A stretch of DNA of 64,000 bases from Vineibacter terrae (GTDB taxonomy: Bacteria > Pseudomonadota > Alphaproteobacteria > Reyranellales > Reyranellaceae), in contig NZ_VDUZ01000011.1 in the NCBI RefSeq assembly GCF_008039615.1, forward strand, positions 1-64,000. The letters run 5' to 3'. The translations under genes and the position numbers were made by a program. This document shows positions 50,884 through 60,349 of this stretch, piece after piece. Under the pieces are notes generated by a model. The model worked only from the letters and a program-made list of their open reading frames with translations, did not search any database and was not told the DNA's origin. Each line of letters starts with the position of its first letter. The stretch's first letter is position 1.

Positions 50884-53559
50884 CTATGCCGCCGCTTTCT
50901 TGCCGGCTGCCTTCTTCTTCTTCGCGGCGGGCTTCTTCGCGGCAGGCTTCTTGGTTCCCGCGGGTTTGTCCGCCGCCTTCGGTGCGGCGGCCTTCTTCGA
51001 CGCTGCCCGGCGATTGCCGCGCCGGCCGCCACCGCCATTGGCGGCGCGCGCCGCCAGCAGCGGCAGGGCCTGCTCCAGGGTCACGGCTTCCGGCGCGAGG
51101 CCGTTGGTGAGGGTGGCATTGACCTTGCCGTGCTTCACATAGGGGCCATAGCGGCCGCTATAGACCTCGACCGGCTGGCCGTCGTCTGGGTGCGGGCCCA
51201 AGGTGCGCAGCGCCTTCACCGGGGCACGGGAGCCGCGTCCGGCCTTGGGCTCGGCCAGCAGCGCCACGGCGCGGTTCATGCCGATGCTCAGCACGTCCTC
51301 ATCGGCCGGGATCGAGCGGTAATTCGAGCCGTGCCGGACATAGGGGCCGAAGCGGCCGATGCCGGCGACGATCGGTTGGCCGTCCTCGGGGTGCTTGCCC
51401 AGCTCGCGCGGCAGCGCCAGGATCGCCAGCGCCTGCTCGAGCGTGACCTCGGTGGCGCTGTAGCCCTTGGGCAGCGAAGCCCGCTTGGGCTTCTCCTTGC
51501 CCTCGGCCTCGCCCAGCTGGGCATAGGCACCGTAGGGGCCCTGGCGCACCGTCACCGTCTTGCCGGTATCGGGGTCGATACCCAGCTCACGCGGGCCGTC
51601 GAGCGCGCCGTTGCCGTTGGCGTCGCCGTTGTCGTTGGCCGGCGGCACCGTCAGCTTGCGGGTGTAGCGGCACTCCGGATAGTTCGAGCAGCCGATGAAG
51701 CCGCCGAACTTGCCCAGCTTCAGCGACAGGCGGCCCTTCTCGCAGGCCGGGCAGCCGCGCGGGTCCTTGCCGTCGGTGCGTTCCGGGAAGAAGTGCGGCC
51801 CCAGCTCGGCGTCGATGGCGTCGAGCACGTCCTTGACGCGCAGCTCCGAGGTGCCGTCGACCGCACCCTTGAAGTCGCGCCAGAAGTCGCGCAGCACGGC
51901 GCGCCAATCGACGCGGCCGCCGGAGATGTCGTCGAGCTGCTCCTCGAGGCCGGCGGTGAAGTCGTACTCGACGTATCTCGGGAAGTACGTCACCAGGAAC
52001 GAGGTCACGATGCGGCCGCGGTCCTCGGGCACGAAGCGCTTGCGCTCCAGGATCACGTAGCCGCGGGTTTGCAGCACCTCGATGATGCTGGCATAGGTCG
52101 AGGGTCGGCCGATGCCGAGCTCCTCCAGCTTCTTCACCAGACTGGCCTCGGAGTAGCGCGGCGGTGGCTCGGTGAAGTGCTGCTCCGGCTTGACCTCGCC
52201 GCGCTGCAGCGCCTCCTGCGGCTGCACGTCCGGCAGCCGGGTGCCGTTCTCGCTCTCCTCGTCGTCCTTGCCTTCCTCGTAAAGCTTGAGGAAGCCGTCG
52301 AACTTCATCACCGAGCCGGTGGCGCGCAGCCGCACGTTGTGATCGCCCGACTCGATGTCGACCGTGACCTGGTCGAGCACGGCGCTTTCCATCTGACAGG
52401 CCACGGTGCGCTTCCAGATCAGCTCGTAGAGCCGCAGCTGGTCGCGGTCGAGATGGCGGGCCAGGCTTTCGGGCGTGCGGAACAGGTCGGTGGGGCGGAT
52501 CGCCTCGTGCGCTTCCTGCGCGTTCTTCTGCTTGGATGTATAGAAGCGCGGCTGGTCGGGCAGATAGTCCTTGCCGTACCTGCTCTCGATCAGGCGGCGC
52601 GTCTGGGCGCGCGCCTCGGGCGCCATGTCGACGCCGTCGGTGCGCATGTAGGTGATCAGGCCCACCGTCTCGCCGTCGACGTCGACGCCTTCATACAGGC
52701 GCTGCGCCACGCGCATGGTCTGGGCTGCGCCCAGGCCGAGCTTGCGCGAGGCTTCCATCTGCAGGGTCGAGGTGATGAAAGGCGGTGGCGGGTTGCGCTT
52801 TACCTGGCGGCGGTCGACGCCGGCGACGGAAAAGGCTCGGCTTTCGATCTGCGCCTTGGCCGCCATCGCTTCGGCCTCGGTCGGCAGGTCGAACTTGTCG
52901 AGCTTCTGGCCGTTGAGGTGGGTCAGGCGGGCGCTGAAGATCTGGCCGCGTGGCGTCGTGAACAGCGTGTCGATGGTCCAGTATTCGCGGGAGCGGAACG
53001 CCTCGATCTCGGCCTCGCGCTCGCAGATCAGGCGCAGCGCCACCGACTGCACCCGGCCTGCCGACCGGCTGCCGGGCAGCTTGCGCCACAGCACCGGCGA
53101 GAGGGTGAAGCCCACGAGATAGTCCAGCGCCCGGCGCGCGAGATAGGCCTCGACCAGGGGCTGGTCGATGTCGCGGGGATGGGCGACGGCGTCCTGCACC
53201 GCCTGCTTGGTGATGGCGTTGAAGGCCACACGCTTCACCGCCACACCCTTGAGCGCGTTCTTGCGCGCCAGGATATCCATGACATGCCAGGAGATCGCCT
53301 CGCCTTCGCGATCAGGGTCGGTGGCGAGATACAGCGTCTTGGCGCCCTTCACGGCGCGCGCGATGTCGTTGACCCGCTGCTGCGACCGGGCATCGACCTC
53401 CCAGTCCATGGCGAAATCTTCATCCGGGCGCACGGAGCCGTCCTTGGCCGGCAGATCGCGCACATGGCCGAAGCTCGCCAGCACCGTGTAGCCGGGGCCG
53501 AGATACTTGCTGATGGTCTTGGCCTTGGCCGGCGACTCGACGACGAGGACGTTGGGCAT
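50884..53559 (-). CDS. topA: DNA topoisomerase I
   Basis: An 891-residue type IA topoisomerase that relaxes negative supercoils. The TOPRIM domain starts NVLVVESPAKAKTISKYLG and has the TDPDREGEAISWH metal motif. The active-site Tyr304 is in GLITYMRTDGVDM. After the core come one C4 zinc finger (CPACEKG with CSNYPEC), then three repeated GRFGPYVRHG-type units, and a Lys/Ala-rich tail of about 50 residues typical of alphaproteobacteria. ATG at 53559 is the family start. It follows dprA by 67 bp. Confidence 0.96.
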   Translation of the reverse strand: MPNVLVVESPAKAKTISKYLGPGYTVLASFGHVRDLPAKDGSVRPDEDFAMDWEVDARSQQRVNDIARAVKGAKTLYLATDPDREGEAISWHVMDILARKNALKGVAVKRVAFNAITKQAVQDAVAHPRDIDQPLVEAYLARRALDYLVGFTLSPVLWRKLPGSRSAGRVQSVALRLICEREAEIEAFRSREYWTIDTLFTTPRGQIFSARLTHLNGQKLDKFDLPTEAEAMAAKAQIESRAFSVAGVDRRQVKRNPPPPFITSTLQMEASRKLGLGAAQTMRVAQRLYEGVDVDGETVGLITYMRTDGVDMAPEARAQTRRLIESRYGKDYLPDQPRFYTSKQKNAQEAHEAIRPTDLFRTPESLARHLDRDQLRLYELIWKRTVACQMESAVLDQVTVDIESGDHNVRLRATGSVMKFDGFLKLYEEGKDDEESENGTRLPDVQPQEALQRGEVKPEQHFTEPPPRYSEASLVKKLEELGIGRPSTYASIIEVLQTRGYVILERKRFVPEDRGRIVTSFLVTYFPRYVEYDFTAGLEEQLDDISGGRVDWRAVLRDFWRDFKGAVDGTSELRVKDVLDAIDAELGPHFFPERTDGKDPRGCPACEKGRLSLKLGKFGGFIGCSNYPECRYTRKLTVPPANDNGDANGNGALDGPRELGIDPDTGKTVTVRQGPYGAYAQLGEAEGKEKPKRASLPKGYSATEVTLEQALAILALPRELGKHPEDGQPIVAGIGRFGPYVRHGSNYRSIPADEDVLSIGMNRAVALLAEPKAGRGSRAPVKALRTLGPHPDDGQPVEVYSGRYGPYVKHGKVNATLTNGLAPEAVTLEQALPLLAARAANGGGGRRGNRRAASKKAAAPKAADKPAGTKKPAAKKPAAKKKKAAGKKAAA

Positions 53560-53626
53560 AAAATCGTTCGCCGGCGAGGGTTCGCCGCTCCGCGATTGCG
53601 CCCAAATCGCCAGCGGTATCAACGCC

Positions 53627-54874
53627 TTAGATCAGGGCGACCATGTTTCCTTGCAGCCGCTCCACCCTCCCTGAGAGCTCCAGATCGAGCAGGGCGGCCG
53701 TGACGAGGGCCGGCGACACATGGCACTCGCGGATCACTTCGTCAACCGGGGTGGGGCTGTGGCCAAGGCAGGCCAGTAGGCGTTCAGGTATGGAATCTCC
53801 TTGTTTTTCAATGGATTGAGGTGCGGCATCAAGTGCCGTCGCGGCGCCTCCGCCGGTCCTGTCCCGGCGGTGCGCCGCGCGGTCACTTTTGGTGACGGTA
53901 GGGGATGCGGCAACAACAGGGGCTGTCGACGCCGCCGGCGTCGGCTCGGGCCGCAGATGGGCCCGCACGTCGGCGGCGGTCTCGACCAGGTGTGCGCCGT
54001 CGCGCAGCAGCTGGTTGCTGCCGCGGCAGCGTGGGTCGAGCGGTGAGCCAGGAACAGCAAAGACGTCGCGGCCCTGGTCTGCCGCCTGCCGGGCGGTGAT
54101 CAGGGAGCCGGACTGCAGCGCCGCCTCGACCACCAGCACGCCCTGCGCCAGGCCCGAGACGATACGGTTGCGGCGTGGGAAATGGCGGGCCTGCGGCACG
54201 GCGCCCAGCGGCGCCTCCGAGAGCACCAGCCCCTGCGCCGCCAGGGCGCGGTAGAGGTCGGCGTTCTCGGGCGGATAGATCACGTCGACGCCGCCGGCCA
54301 GCACCGCGATCGTGCCGGTGCCCAGCGATGCTTGGTGTGCCGCCGTGTCGATGCCGCGCGCCAGGCCAGACACGATGGCGAAGCCGCCGGCGCCGAGATC
54401 GTGCGCCAGGGTCGCGGCCACACGTCGGCCGTTGGTCGAGGCGTTGCGCGCGCCCACCACGGCCAGCAGCGGCCGCTTCAGCAGTGCGGGATCGCCGATC
54501 GCCGACAGCAAGGGCGGCGCATCGGCGATCTGCGCCAAGCCGGCCGGGTAGTCGGCATCGCCATGGACGATGAAACGGCCACCCCGGGCTGCCAGCGCTT
54601 CGGCCTCGCGGTGCAGCGCCGTGGCTGGCGGCGCCACGGGCGCCTGCGCGAAGCCGGCGCGGCGTGCCAGCGACGGCAGGGCGTCCAGAGCCGCCGCGGC
54701 CGTGCCGTAGTGGCCCAGCATCTCATGGAAGGTCACCGGCCCGATGCGCGGCGTGCGCGCCAGGCGGGCGCGGGCCAGGCGTTCGCCGGCGAGGGTTGCC
54801 GCCGGTGGCGGCGTGCGGCCGGTGGCGATGTCCGCCAGGCGGGCCAGCAGGGGAAGCGGCATGACGGCGTTCAT
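53627..54874 (-). CDS. dprA: DNA-processing protein DprA
   Basis: A 415-residue protein that loads RecA on incoming single-stranded DNA in transformation. The Rossmann-like core has VVGARNASTNGRRVAATLAH, SGLARGIDTAAHQASLGTGT and EAPLGAVPQARHFPRRNRIV, the DprA/Smf signatures. A C-terminal winged helix (about 355-412) is present after a low-complexity linker. Upstream is a palindrome (54884-54922). plsY, which usually precedes dprA, is 7.8 kb away here. Confidence 0.95.
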   Translation of the reverse strand: MNAVMPLPLLARLADIATGRTPPPAATLAGERLARARLARTPRIGPVTFHEMLGHYGTAAAALDALPSLARRAGFAQAPVAPPATALHREAEALAARGGRFIVHGDADYPAGLAQIADAPPLLSAIGDPALLKRPLLAVVGARNASTNGRRVAATLAHDLGAGGFAIVSGLARGIDTAAHQASLGTGTIAVLAGGVDVIYPPENADLYRALAAQGLVLSEAPLGAVPQARHFPRRNRIVSGLAQGVLVVEAALQSGSLITARQAADQGRDVFAVPGSPLDPRCRGSNQLLRDGAHLVETAADVRAHLRPEPTPAASTAPVVAASPTVTKSDRAAHRRDRTGGGAATALDAAPQSIEKQGDSIPERLLACLGHSPTPVDEVIRECHVSPALVTAALLDLELSGRVERLQGNMVALI

Positions 54875-54883
54875 GGCTTGTTC

Positions 54884-54922
54884 CTATAACGCGATTATGG
54901 CGTCGTGTAAATCGTGCTATAG
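54884..54922. promoter_or_regulatory. Imperfect inverted repeat with a putative dprA promoter
   Basis: CTATAACGCGATT (54884-54896) and AATCGTGCTATAG (54910-54922) pair in 11 of 13 positions around a 13-base spacer, in an AT-rich stretch just upstream of dprA. On the minus strand TTTACA and TATAGG are spaced 17 bp apart inside it, so the site may be both promoter and operator. Confidence 0.5.
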
Positions 54923-54933
54923 TTGTACGAACG

Positions 54934-55854
54934 TCACCGCAGCTTGGGATTCAGCGCATCGCGCAGCCAGTCGCCCAGCAAGTTCACCGCCAGCGAGAGA
55001 ACCATCAGCGCCAGCGCCGGGAAGATCACGATCCACCATTCGCCTGAGAACAGGAAGGCGTTGCCGATGCGGATCAGGGTGCCCAGCGACGGCTGGGTCG
55101 GCGGCATGCCGACGCCCAGGAAGGACAGCGACGCCTCGGCGATGATGGCCAGCGCCAGGCCGATGGTGGCGATCACCAGCACAGGTCCCAGCGCGTTGGG
55201 CAGCACGTGCTTGAGCGCGATCTTGGGGCCGGAGATGCCGATGATGCGCGCGGCGCTGACATAGTCCTTGCTGCGCTCGGCCAGCGTGGTGGCCCGAGTC
55301 ACGCGCGCGAATTGCGGCCAGTTGGCGAAGCCGATCGACAGCACCAGCACCCATACCGCGAACTGGTCGTGCACGGTGCTGGGCAACGCCACGCGCGCCA
55401 CGCCGTCCAGGGTCAGGGCGATCAGGATCGCCGGCACCGTGAGCTGGATGTCGGCGATGCGCATGATCAGGGTGTCGACCCAGCCGCCGTGGAAGCCGGC
55501 GGCCAGGCCCAGCCCGACGCCGAACGTCACCGACAGCGCGATCGCCGCCAGGCTGACCAGCAGCGAGATGCGGCCGCCATACATGATCGCCGACAGCACG
55601 TCGCGGCCCTGGTTGTCGGTGCCCAGCACATAGGTGGGCCTGCCGTCGGCGGTCCAGGCCGGCGGCGTGAAGGCATCGAGCAGCTTCAGGGTGCGCGGGT
55701 CGAACGGGTCATGCGGCGCAAGCCAGGGCGCGAACAGGGCGCCGACCACGAACAGCAGCGTCACCAGCGCCGCCGCCACGGTCAGCGGCGAGCGGCTGAA
55801 GCTCCACCACAGGTCCGAATCGCGCAGCCGCGCGATGAGGCTCGTGTCCGTCAT
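54934..55854 (-). CDS. ABC transporter permease, DppC/OppC type
   Basis: A 306-residue inner-membrane permease. VLGTDNQGRDVLSAIMYGGR is the DppC signature, ERSKDYVSAARIIGISGPK the EAA loop and LLGDWLRDALNPKLR the C-terminus, nearly identical in its last residues to the paralogue at 38632-39555. It is separated from its DppB partner (59235-60263) by three unrelated genes on the same strand, and no ATPase gene lies in the cluster. Confidence 0.93.
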   Translation of the reverse strand: MTDTSLIARLRDSDLWWSFSRSPLTVAAALVTLLFVVGALFAPWLAPHDPFDPRTLKLLDAFTPPAWTADGRPTYVLGTDNQGRDVLSAIMYGGRISLLVSLAAIALSVTFGVGLGLAAGFHGGWVDTLIMRIADIQLTVPAILIALTLDGVARVALPSTVHDQFAVWVLVLSIGFANWPQFARVTRATTLAERSKDYVSAARIIGISGPKIALKHVLPNALGPVLVIATIGLALAIIAEASLSFLGVGMPPTQPSLGTLIRIGNAFLFSGEWWIVIFPALALMVLSLAVNLLGDWLRDALNPKLR

Positions 55855-55896
55855 CGGCGGCGATCATGCGGGCAAGACGCGACGGAAGGGAAGGCC

Positions 55897-57087
55897 TCAG
55901 AAGCGCCGCTGCGCGAAGGCCATCGCCGCGCCCAGCACGGCGAGCACCGCCGACAGCGGACCGAAGCCCGCGAAGCCCCATGTGGCCAGCATCCAGCCGC
56001 CCAGCGCCGCGGCCCCGACCCAGCCGACGCTGGCACAGGTGCCGTTCAGGCCCATCACCGTGCCGCGCACATCCTCGGGCACCTCGGCCAGCGCCGCCAT
56101 CAGCGACGGCCGTCCCAGCGCATTGATGAAGACATAGGCGAAGCCCAGCATCACCGACACGGTGATGTCGGGACGCCAGGCGAACAGCGCCAGCCCGGCC
56201 ACCGCGGTCGCCGCCATGCAGATCGCGAACAGGCCGAGCCGGTCGCGCAAGCGGTCGGCGAGCTGGCCGCCGATCGCCGTGCCGATCACGTTGCCGATGG
56301 CCACCAGCGCCAGCGGCACGGCCACCGCCTCGAGGCCGACCTTGTACTGCTCCAGCAGGAAGGTCGCGAAATAGACCACGACCAGGCCGTAGCACACCCG
56401 CTCGGCGATGCTGATGCCCAGCAGGGCGATCACCGGCAGCGACAGGCGGCCGCGTTCGCCCTCGGCGCGACGCGCGGCGGCGGATGCTTTCCCTTGCACC
56501 GTGGCGGCCCACAGGCTGAGCGCGCCGGCTGCGGCCAGCCCGGCCAGCACCACGTGCCAGCCGCGCCATTGGATGGTGGCGCCGATCCAGGCCGCCAGCG
56601 GCACGCCCACGACCAGGGTCAGGGACTGGCCGCTCATCACCCAGCTCAGCGCCCGGCCGCGATGGCTTGACGCGACACGGGCCGCGACCTCAGCAAAGAT
56701 CACGCCCATGAACAGGCCGCTGCAGCCGCCGCCCAGCGTGGCCCAGAACGCGACATGCGTGAAGCCGTCGGCCTGCGACACGGCCAGCATGCACAGCGAC
56801 AACCCCAGCGGTCCGCCGATCAGGAACGGCCGCCGTCCCCAGCGATCCGAGGCCATGCCGGCAAGGAACGAGGTGATGCCCCAGGCCGTCGCCGTCATCG
56901 ACACCAGGTTGGCGACCAGCACCAGGTTCACGGACAGATCGCGCGCCATGTCGAGCAGGAACGGCGCGCGCGTCGTGCCGCTGGCCGTGGCGGCGAACGA
57001 TCCCAGGCACGCGGCGGCCAGCAGCAGCCACGGCATCGCGGGCGACGCGGCGTCACGCGCCGGTGCGACTTCGGACTCAACAGCCAT
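55897..57087 (-). CDS. Major facilitator superfamily transporter
   Basis: A 396-residue inner-membrane transporter with 12 predicted helices. The loop 2-3 motif GMASDRWGRRPFLIGGPLG and its second-half copy GGQLADRLRDRLGLFAI are the MFS signature. The substrate cannot be told. ATG at 57087 is chosen because the segment upstream is not hydrophobic or conserved. It lies between the Bug-type binding protein and the DppC-type permease, 42 bp from the latter, so the gene seems to belong to one transcript. Confidence 0.88.
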   Translation of the reverse strand: MAVESEVAPARDAASPAMPWLLLAAACLGSFAATASGTTRAPFLLDMARDLSVNLVLVANLVSMTATAWGITSFLAGMASDRWGRRPFLIGGPLGLSLCMLAVSQADGFTHVAFWATLGGGCSGLFMGVIFAEVAARVASSHRGRALSWVMSGQSLTLVVGVPLAAWIGATIQWRGWHVVLAGLAAAGALSLWAATVQGKASAAARRAEGERGRLSLPVIALLGISIAERVCYGLVVVYFATFLLEQYKVGLEAVAVPLALVAIGNVIGTAIGGQLADRLRDRLGLFAICMAATAVAGLALFAWRPDITVSVMLGFAYVFINALGRPSLMAALAEVPEDVRGTVMGLNGTCASVGWVGAAALGGWMLATWGFAGFGPLSAVLAVLGAAMAFAQRRF

Positions 57088-57162
57088 GCAGGCGCGGTTG
57101 TAGCGGCCGGCGCGCGTCATCGCGACCGCCATTGCCGCAACGCCGCCGTGCGCGCCCGAGGC

Positions 57163-58143
57163 TCAGTCCACCTTGGCGCCGGACTGCCGCACGGCCTCTG
57201 CCCAGCGCGATGCATCCTTGCGGATCAGTGCATTGAAGGCGTCGACGCTCATCGGGTTGGCGTCGACCCCCATGTCCGCCAGGCGATTGCGCAGCTCAGG
57301 CTCGCCCAGCATGGCGTTGATCTCGGCATTGAGCCGGGCGACGACCGGCGCCGGCGTCGCGGCCGGCGCGGCGATCGACTGCCACGCCACGAAGTCGATG
57401 TCGGGATGCGTCTCGGTCAGCGCCGCCACGTCGGGAAAGGCGCGCGCGCGGCGCGCGCCGGTGACGGCCAGCGGCCGCACGCGGCGGGCATGGATATGCT
57501 GCACCACCACGGTGGCGTCGATCCACATGAAGTCGACGCGGCCGGACATCACGTCGGTCAGGGCCGGGCCGCTGCCCTGGTACGGCACGTGCTGGGCGCG
57601 TGCGTTCTCCTGGCGGCAGAGCATCTCCATCACCAGGTGGTGGATCGTGCCGTTGCCGGGCGAGGCGTAGGTATAGGAGTCGGGCTTGGCGCGCAGCGCC
57701 GCCATCAGGGTCGGCACGTCGGTGGCCGGCACGGCCGGATGCGAGACCAGGAACAGAGTCACCGCGCCGATCATGGCGACACCGGTAAGGTCCGTGATGC
57801 TGAAGGCGGGGTTGCTGAACAGCGCCGGCGCGATGCCCAGCGTGGTGCTGGTGGCTACCATCAGGGTGTAGCCGTCGGGTGTTGCCTTGGCGACCTGGGT
57901 GGCGCCCAGCAGGGTGCTGGCGCCGGGCCGGTTGTCGACCACCACCGGCTGCTGGAAGCGCTCGCGCAGGCGGTCGGCGACGACCCGCCCCAGCGCGTCG
58001 GTGAGCGCGCCGGGCGGGAACGGCACCACCAACCGGATGGGCCGGTCGGGATAGGCGCCTTGCGCCGCGGCGCCGCCGCCTTGCGCTGCGGCCCAGGCGC
58101 CGGCAAGCCCGACCAGCCGGCGGCGCTGCAGGGCGCTGGACAT
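57163..58143 (-). CDS. Bug/TctC-family periplasmic substrate-binding protein
   Basis: A 326-residue exported binding protein. A signal peptide (about 1-28) is followed by YPDRPIRLVVPFPPGALTDA, the standard Bug-family start, with GYTLMVATSTTLGI, APALF and YASPGNGTIHHLVMEM in the pocket. Such proteins bind carboxylic acids for tripartite tricarboxylate transporters or sensing, but no TctA/TctB genes are nearby. It follows the dioxygenase gene by 13 bp and may deliver the same carboxylate. Confidence 0.92.
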   Translation of the reverse strand: MSSALQRRRLVGLAGAWAAAQGGGAAAQGAYPDRPIRLVVPFPPGALTDALGRVVADRLRERFQQPVVVDNRPGASTLLGATQVAKATPDGYTLMVATSTTLGIAPALFSNPAFSITDLTGVAMIGAVTLFLVSHPAVPATDVPTLMAALRAKPDSYTYASPGNGTIHHLVMEMLCRQENARAQHVPYQGSGPALTDVMSGRVDFMWIDATVVVQHIHARRVRPLAVTGARRARAFPDVAALTETHPDIDFVAWQSIAAPAATPAPVVARLNAEINAMLGEPELRNRLADMGVDANPMSVDAFNALIRKDASRWAEAVRQSGAKVD

Positions 58144-58156
58144 GGCGCGGCCCAGG

Positions 58157-59140
58157 TCAGTACAGGCCGCGCTCGAACTCGCGGATCGGCCGCTGGCCCG
58201 GCGGCGCGATCGTGGCGCCCTTGCCGTCGGGCAGCGGGCCGACGCCTTCCTCCGGCGCGTAGGCGCCGCTGACGCCGATCACCGGATCGCCGGCCACCGT
58301 GACGCGCTCCATGGTGCGGCGCTGCGGGTAGTAGTCGTGCGGCGCGTAGTGCTGCACGGCGCGATTGTCCCACATCACGACGGTGTGCGGCTGCCACTTC
58401 ACGCGCAGCTGGTACTCGGGGATGGCGGCGCGGCCGTAGAGATAGCGCAGGATCATGCCGCTCTCGTCATCCTTCAGGCCCTTGATGCGCACGCAGAACT
58501 GCGCGTTGACATTGAGGATGCGGCGGCCCGACACGGGATGCACGCGCACCACGGGATGCCACGGGTTGGGGAAGCGCGCCTCGATCTCGCGCAGCTTCTT
58601 CTGATGCGCCTCGGCGCTGGTGAACAGCGGCCGCCACGGCTTGAAGTCGTGCAGCGCCTCCAGGCCGTGGATGTACTGCTTCATGCGCTCCGACAGGCCG
58701 GTGTAGGCCGCCGTCATGCTCGAGAACAGCGTGTCGCCGCCGACCTCGGGCACGACCCGGGCGCGCAGGATCGTGCCCAGCGGCGGCGCCTCGCGGAACG
58801 TCTCGTCGGCATGCCACTGGTCGGTGAGGTGCGGCGGGTTGTCCTTGCCGTAGTCGAGCACGATCACCTCGCGCTTGTCGTCGAGGTTGGGCGAGAAGGG
58901 ATGGATGGAGAGATCGCCGAACAGGCGACCGAAATCCATCTGCTGGTCGAGCGTGATGTCCTGGTCGCGCAGCACGATCACCTCGTGCCGTACCAGGGCA
59001 TCATGGATCACCTTGAACTCGGCAGGCGTGAGCTTGCGGCGCAGGTCGGCGCCGCGGATCTCGGCGCCGATGTTGCCGTTGATCGGCACGACCTGGATGT
59101 GCGTGGCCGCGGCGTCCGCGGGCGTGACGTGCGTGTCCAT
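58157..59140 (-). CDS. TauD/TfdA-family Fe(II)/2-oxoglutarate dioxygenase
   Basis: A 327-residue non-haem iron dioxygenase. The facial triad is His110-Asp112 in DQWHADETF and His264 in NRAVQHYAPHDYYP, and an Arg in RRTMERVTVAGD binds 2-oxoglutarate. Members cleave taurine, aryloxyalkanoates or alkyl sulfates by hydroxylation. The substrate here is unknown; its place inside an uptake gene cluster points to a sulfonate, aryloxy or opine-like organic acid. ATG at 59140 follows GGAGGA. Upstream open frame to 59218 is discounted. Confidence 0.92.
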   Translation of the reverse strand: MDTHVTPADAAATHIQVVPINGNIGAEIRGADLRRKLTPAEFKVIHDALVRHEVIVLRDQDITLDQQMDFGRLFGDLSIHPFSPNLDDKREVIVLDYGKDNPPHLTDQWHADETFREAPPLGTILRARVVPEVGGDTLFSSMTAAYTGLSERMKQYIHGLEALHDFKPWRPLFTSAEAHQKKLREIEARFPNPWHPVVRVHPVSGRRILNVNAQFCVRIKGLKDDESGMILRYLYGRAAIPEYQLRVKWQPHTVVMWDNRAVQHYAPHDYYPQRRTMERVTVAGDPVIGVSGAYAPEEGVGPLPDGKGATIAPPGQRPIREFERGLY

Positions 59141-59234
59141 GGCGCTTCCTCCGGCGGGCGGACCGGTTGTTCTGTTTCGGCGGATTGTCGTCTCGGGCGG
59201 GCCGCGAGTCACGTGCAAAGCGCGGCCGCCCGGC

Positions 59235-60263
59235 CTACGCCGCGTTGCCAGCCGCCCGCGCCCGGTCGACCCGCAGGCGCGGGTCGATCACGGCATAGGT
59301 GAGGTCGACGATCAGGTTAATGGTGACGAAGAAGAACGACACCATCACCAGATAGGCGGCCATCACCGGGATGTCGGCGAACTGGACCGACTGGATGAAG
59401 AGCTGGCCCATGCCCGGCCACTGGAACACCGTCTCGGTGATGATGGAGAAGGCGATCAGGCCACCGACCTGCAGGCCGATCACGGTGATCACCGGCAGCA
59501 GCGTGTTCTTGAGCGCGTGGCGGAAATGCACGGTGCGGTTGGTGAGCCCGCGGGCGCGCGCGAACTTGATGTAGTCGGTGCGCAGCACCTCCAGCATCTC
59601 CGATCGCACCAGCCGCAGCACCAGTGTCATCTGGAACAGCGCCAGGGTCACCGAGGGCAGGATGATGGCCTTGAGCCCGCCGCCGGTGAGCAGGCCCGAG
59701 CTCCACCAGCCGATCTGGACGGTGTCGCCGCGTCCGAACGAGGGCAGGCAGAGGCTGGTCGGCAGGCCCAGCCACGCCACCCAGCCCGTGCATTCGACCG
59801 AGAAGATGTAGATCAGCAGGATGCCGCTGACGAAGGTCGGCATGGCGACCCCGGCCAGCGAGAAGGTCATCACGGCGCGGGTGTCCCAGGTGTCGCGCCG
59901 CAGCGCCGTCAGCACCCCCAGCGGGAGGCCCAGCAGCAGGGCCAGCAGCGCGCCGCAGAACACCAGCTCCAGGGTCGCCGGCAGGCGCTCGACGATCAGC
60001 TGCTCGACCGGCCGTGCCATGCGGTAGCTCTTGCCGAAGTTGCCCACCGCGGCGTTGCCGAGGAAGCGCAGGAACTGCACCGGCACCGGGTCGTCGAGCC
60101 CGAGGGCGTGGCGCAGCTCGGCGCGCTCCTGCGGCGTCGCCTCCTGGCCGACCATGTTGTTGATCGGGTCGCCCACGAAGTTGAACAGCACGAAGCAGAG
60201 GAACGACACGGCCGTCATCACCGCCGCGGCCTGCAGCAGCCGGGAGACCAGGAACGACAGCAT
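59235..60263 (-). CDS. ABC transporter permease, DppB/OppB type
   Basis: A 342-residue inner-membrane permease with six helices. It shares with the paralogue at 37637-38629 the insert GDPINNMVGQEATPQERAEL and the EAA loop EMLEVLRTDYIKFARARGLT. One external loop has an extra segment with two Cys (VECTGWVAWLGLPTSLCLP). It follows the binding-protein gene by 86 bp. Its DppC partner lies 3.4 kb downstream after three other genes. Confidence 0.93.
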   Translation of the reverse strand: MLSFLVSRLLQAAAVMTAVSFLCFVLFNFVGDPINNMVGQEATPQERAELRHALGLDDPVPVQFLRFLGNAAVGNFGKSYRMARPVEQLIVERLPATLELVFCGALLALLLGLPLGVLTALRRDTWDTRAVMTFSLAGVAMPTFVSGILLIYIFSVECTGWVAWLGLPTSLCLPSFGRGDTVQIGWWSSGLLTGGGLKAIILPSVTLALFQMTLVLRLVRSEMLEVLRTDYIKFARARGLTNRTVHFRHALKNTLLPVITVIGLQVGGLIAFSIITETVFQWPGMGQLFIQSVQFADIPVMAAYLVMVSFFFVTINLIVDLTYAVIDPRLRVDRARAAGNAA

Positions 60264-60349
60264 GTCAGGCGCTCCGGCGGCGTGCCGCGGGCGGAGGATG
60301 TGATGGGCTGCGCTCGCTCATCCCGTCCTCCGCCGCTTGCGTTGCCGGA

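Noticed and set aside
51130-53703. 857-codon plus-strand open frame opposite topA
   Set aside because: Antisense shadow of topA, which has all its catalytic motifs; the composition is skewed and no domain is visible.
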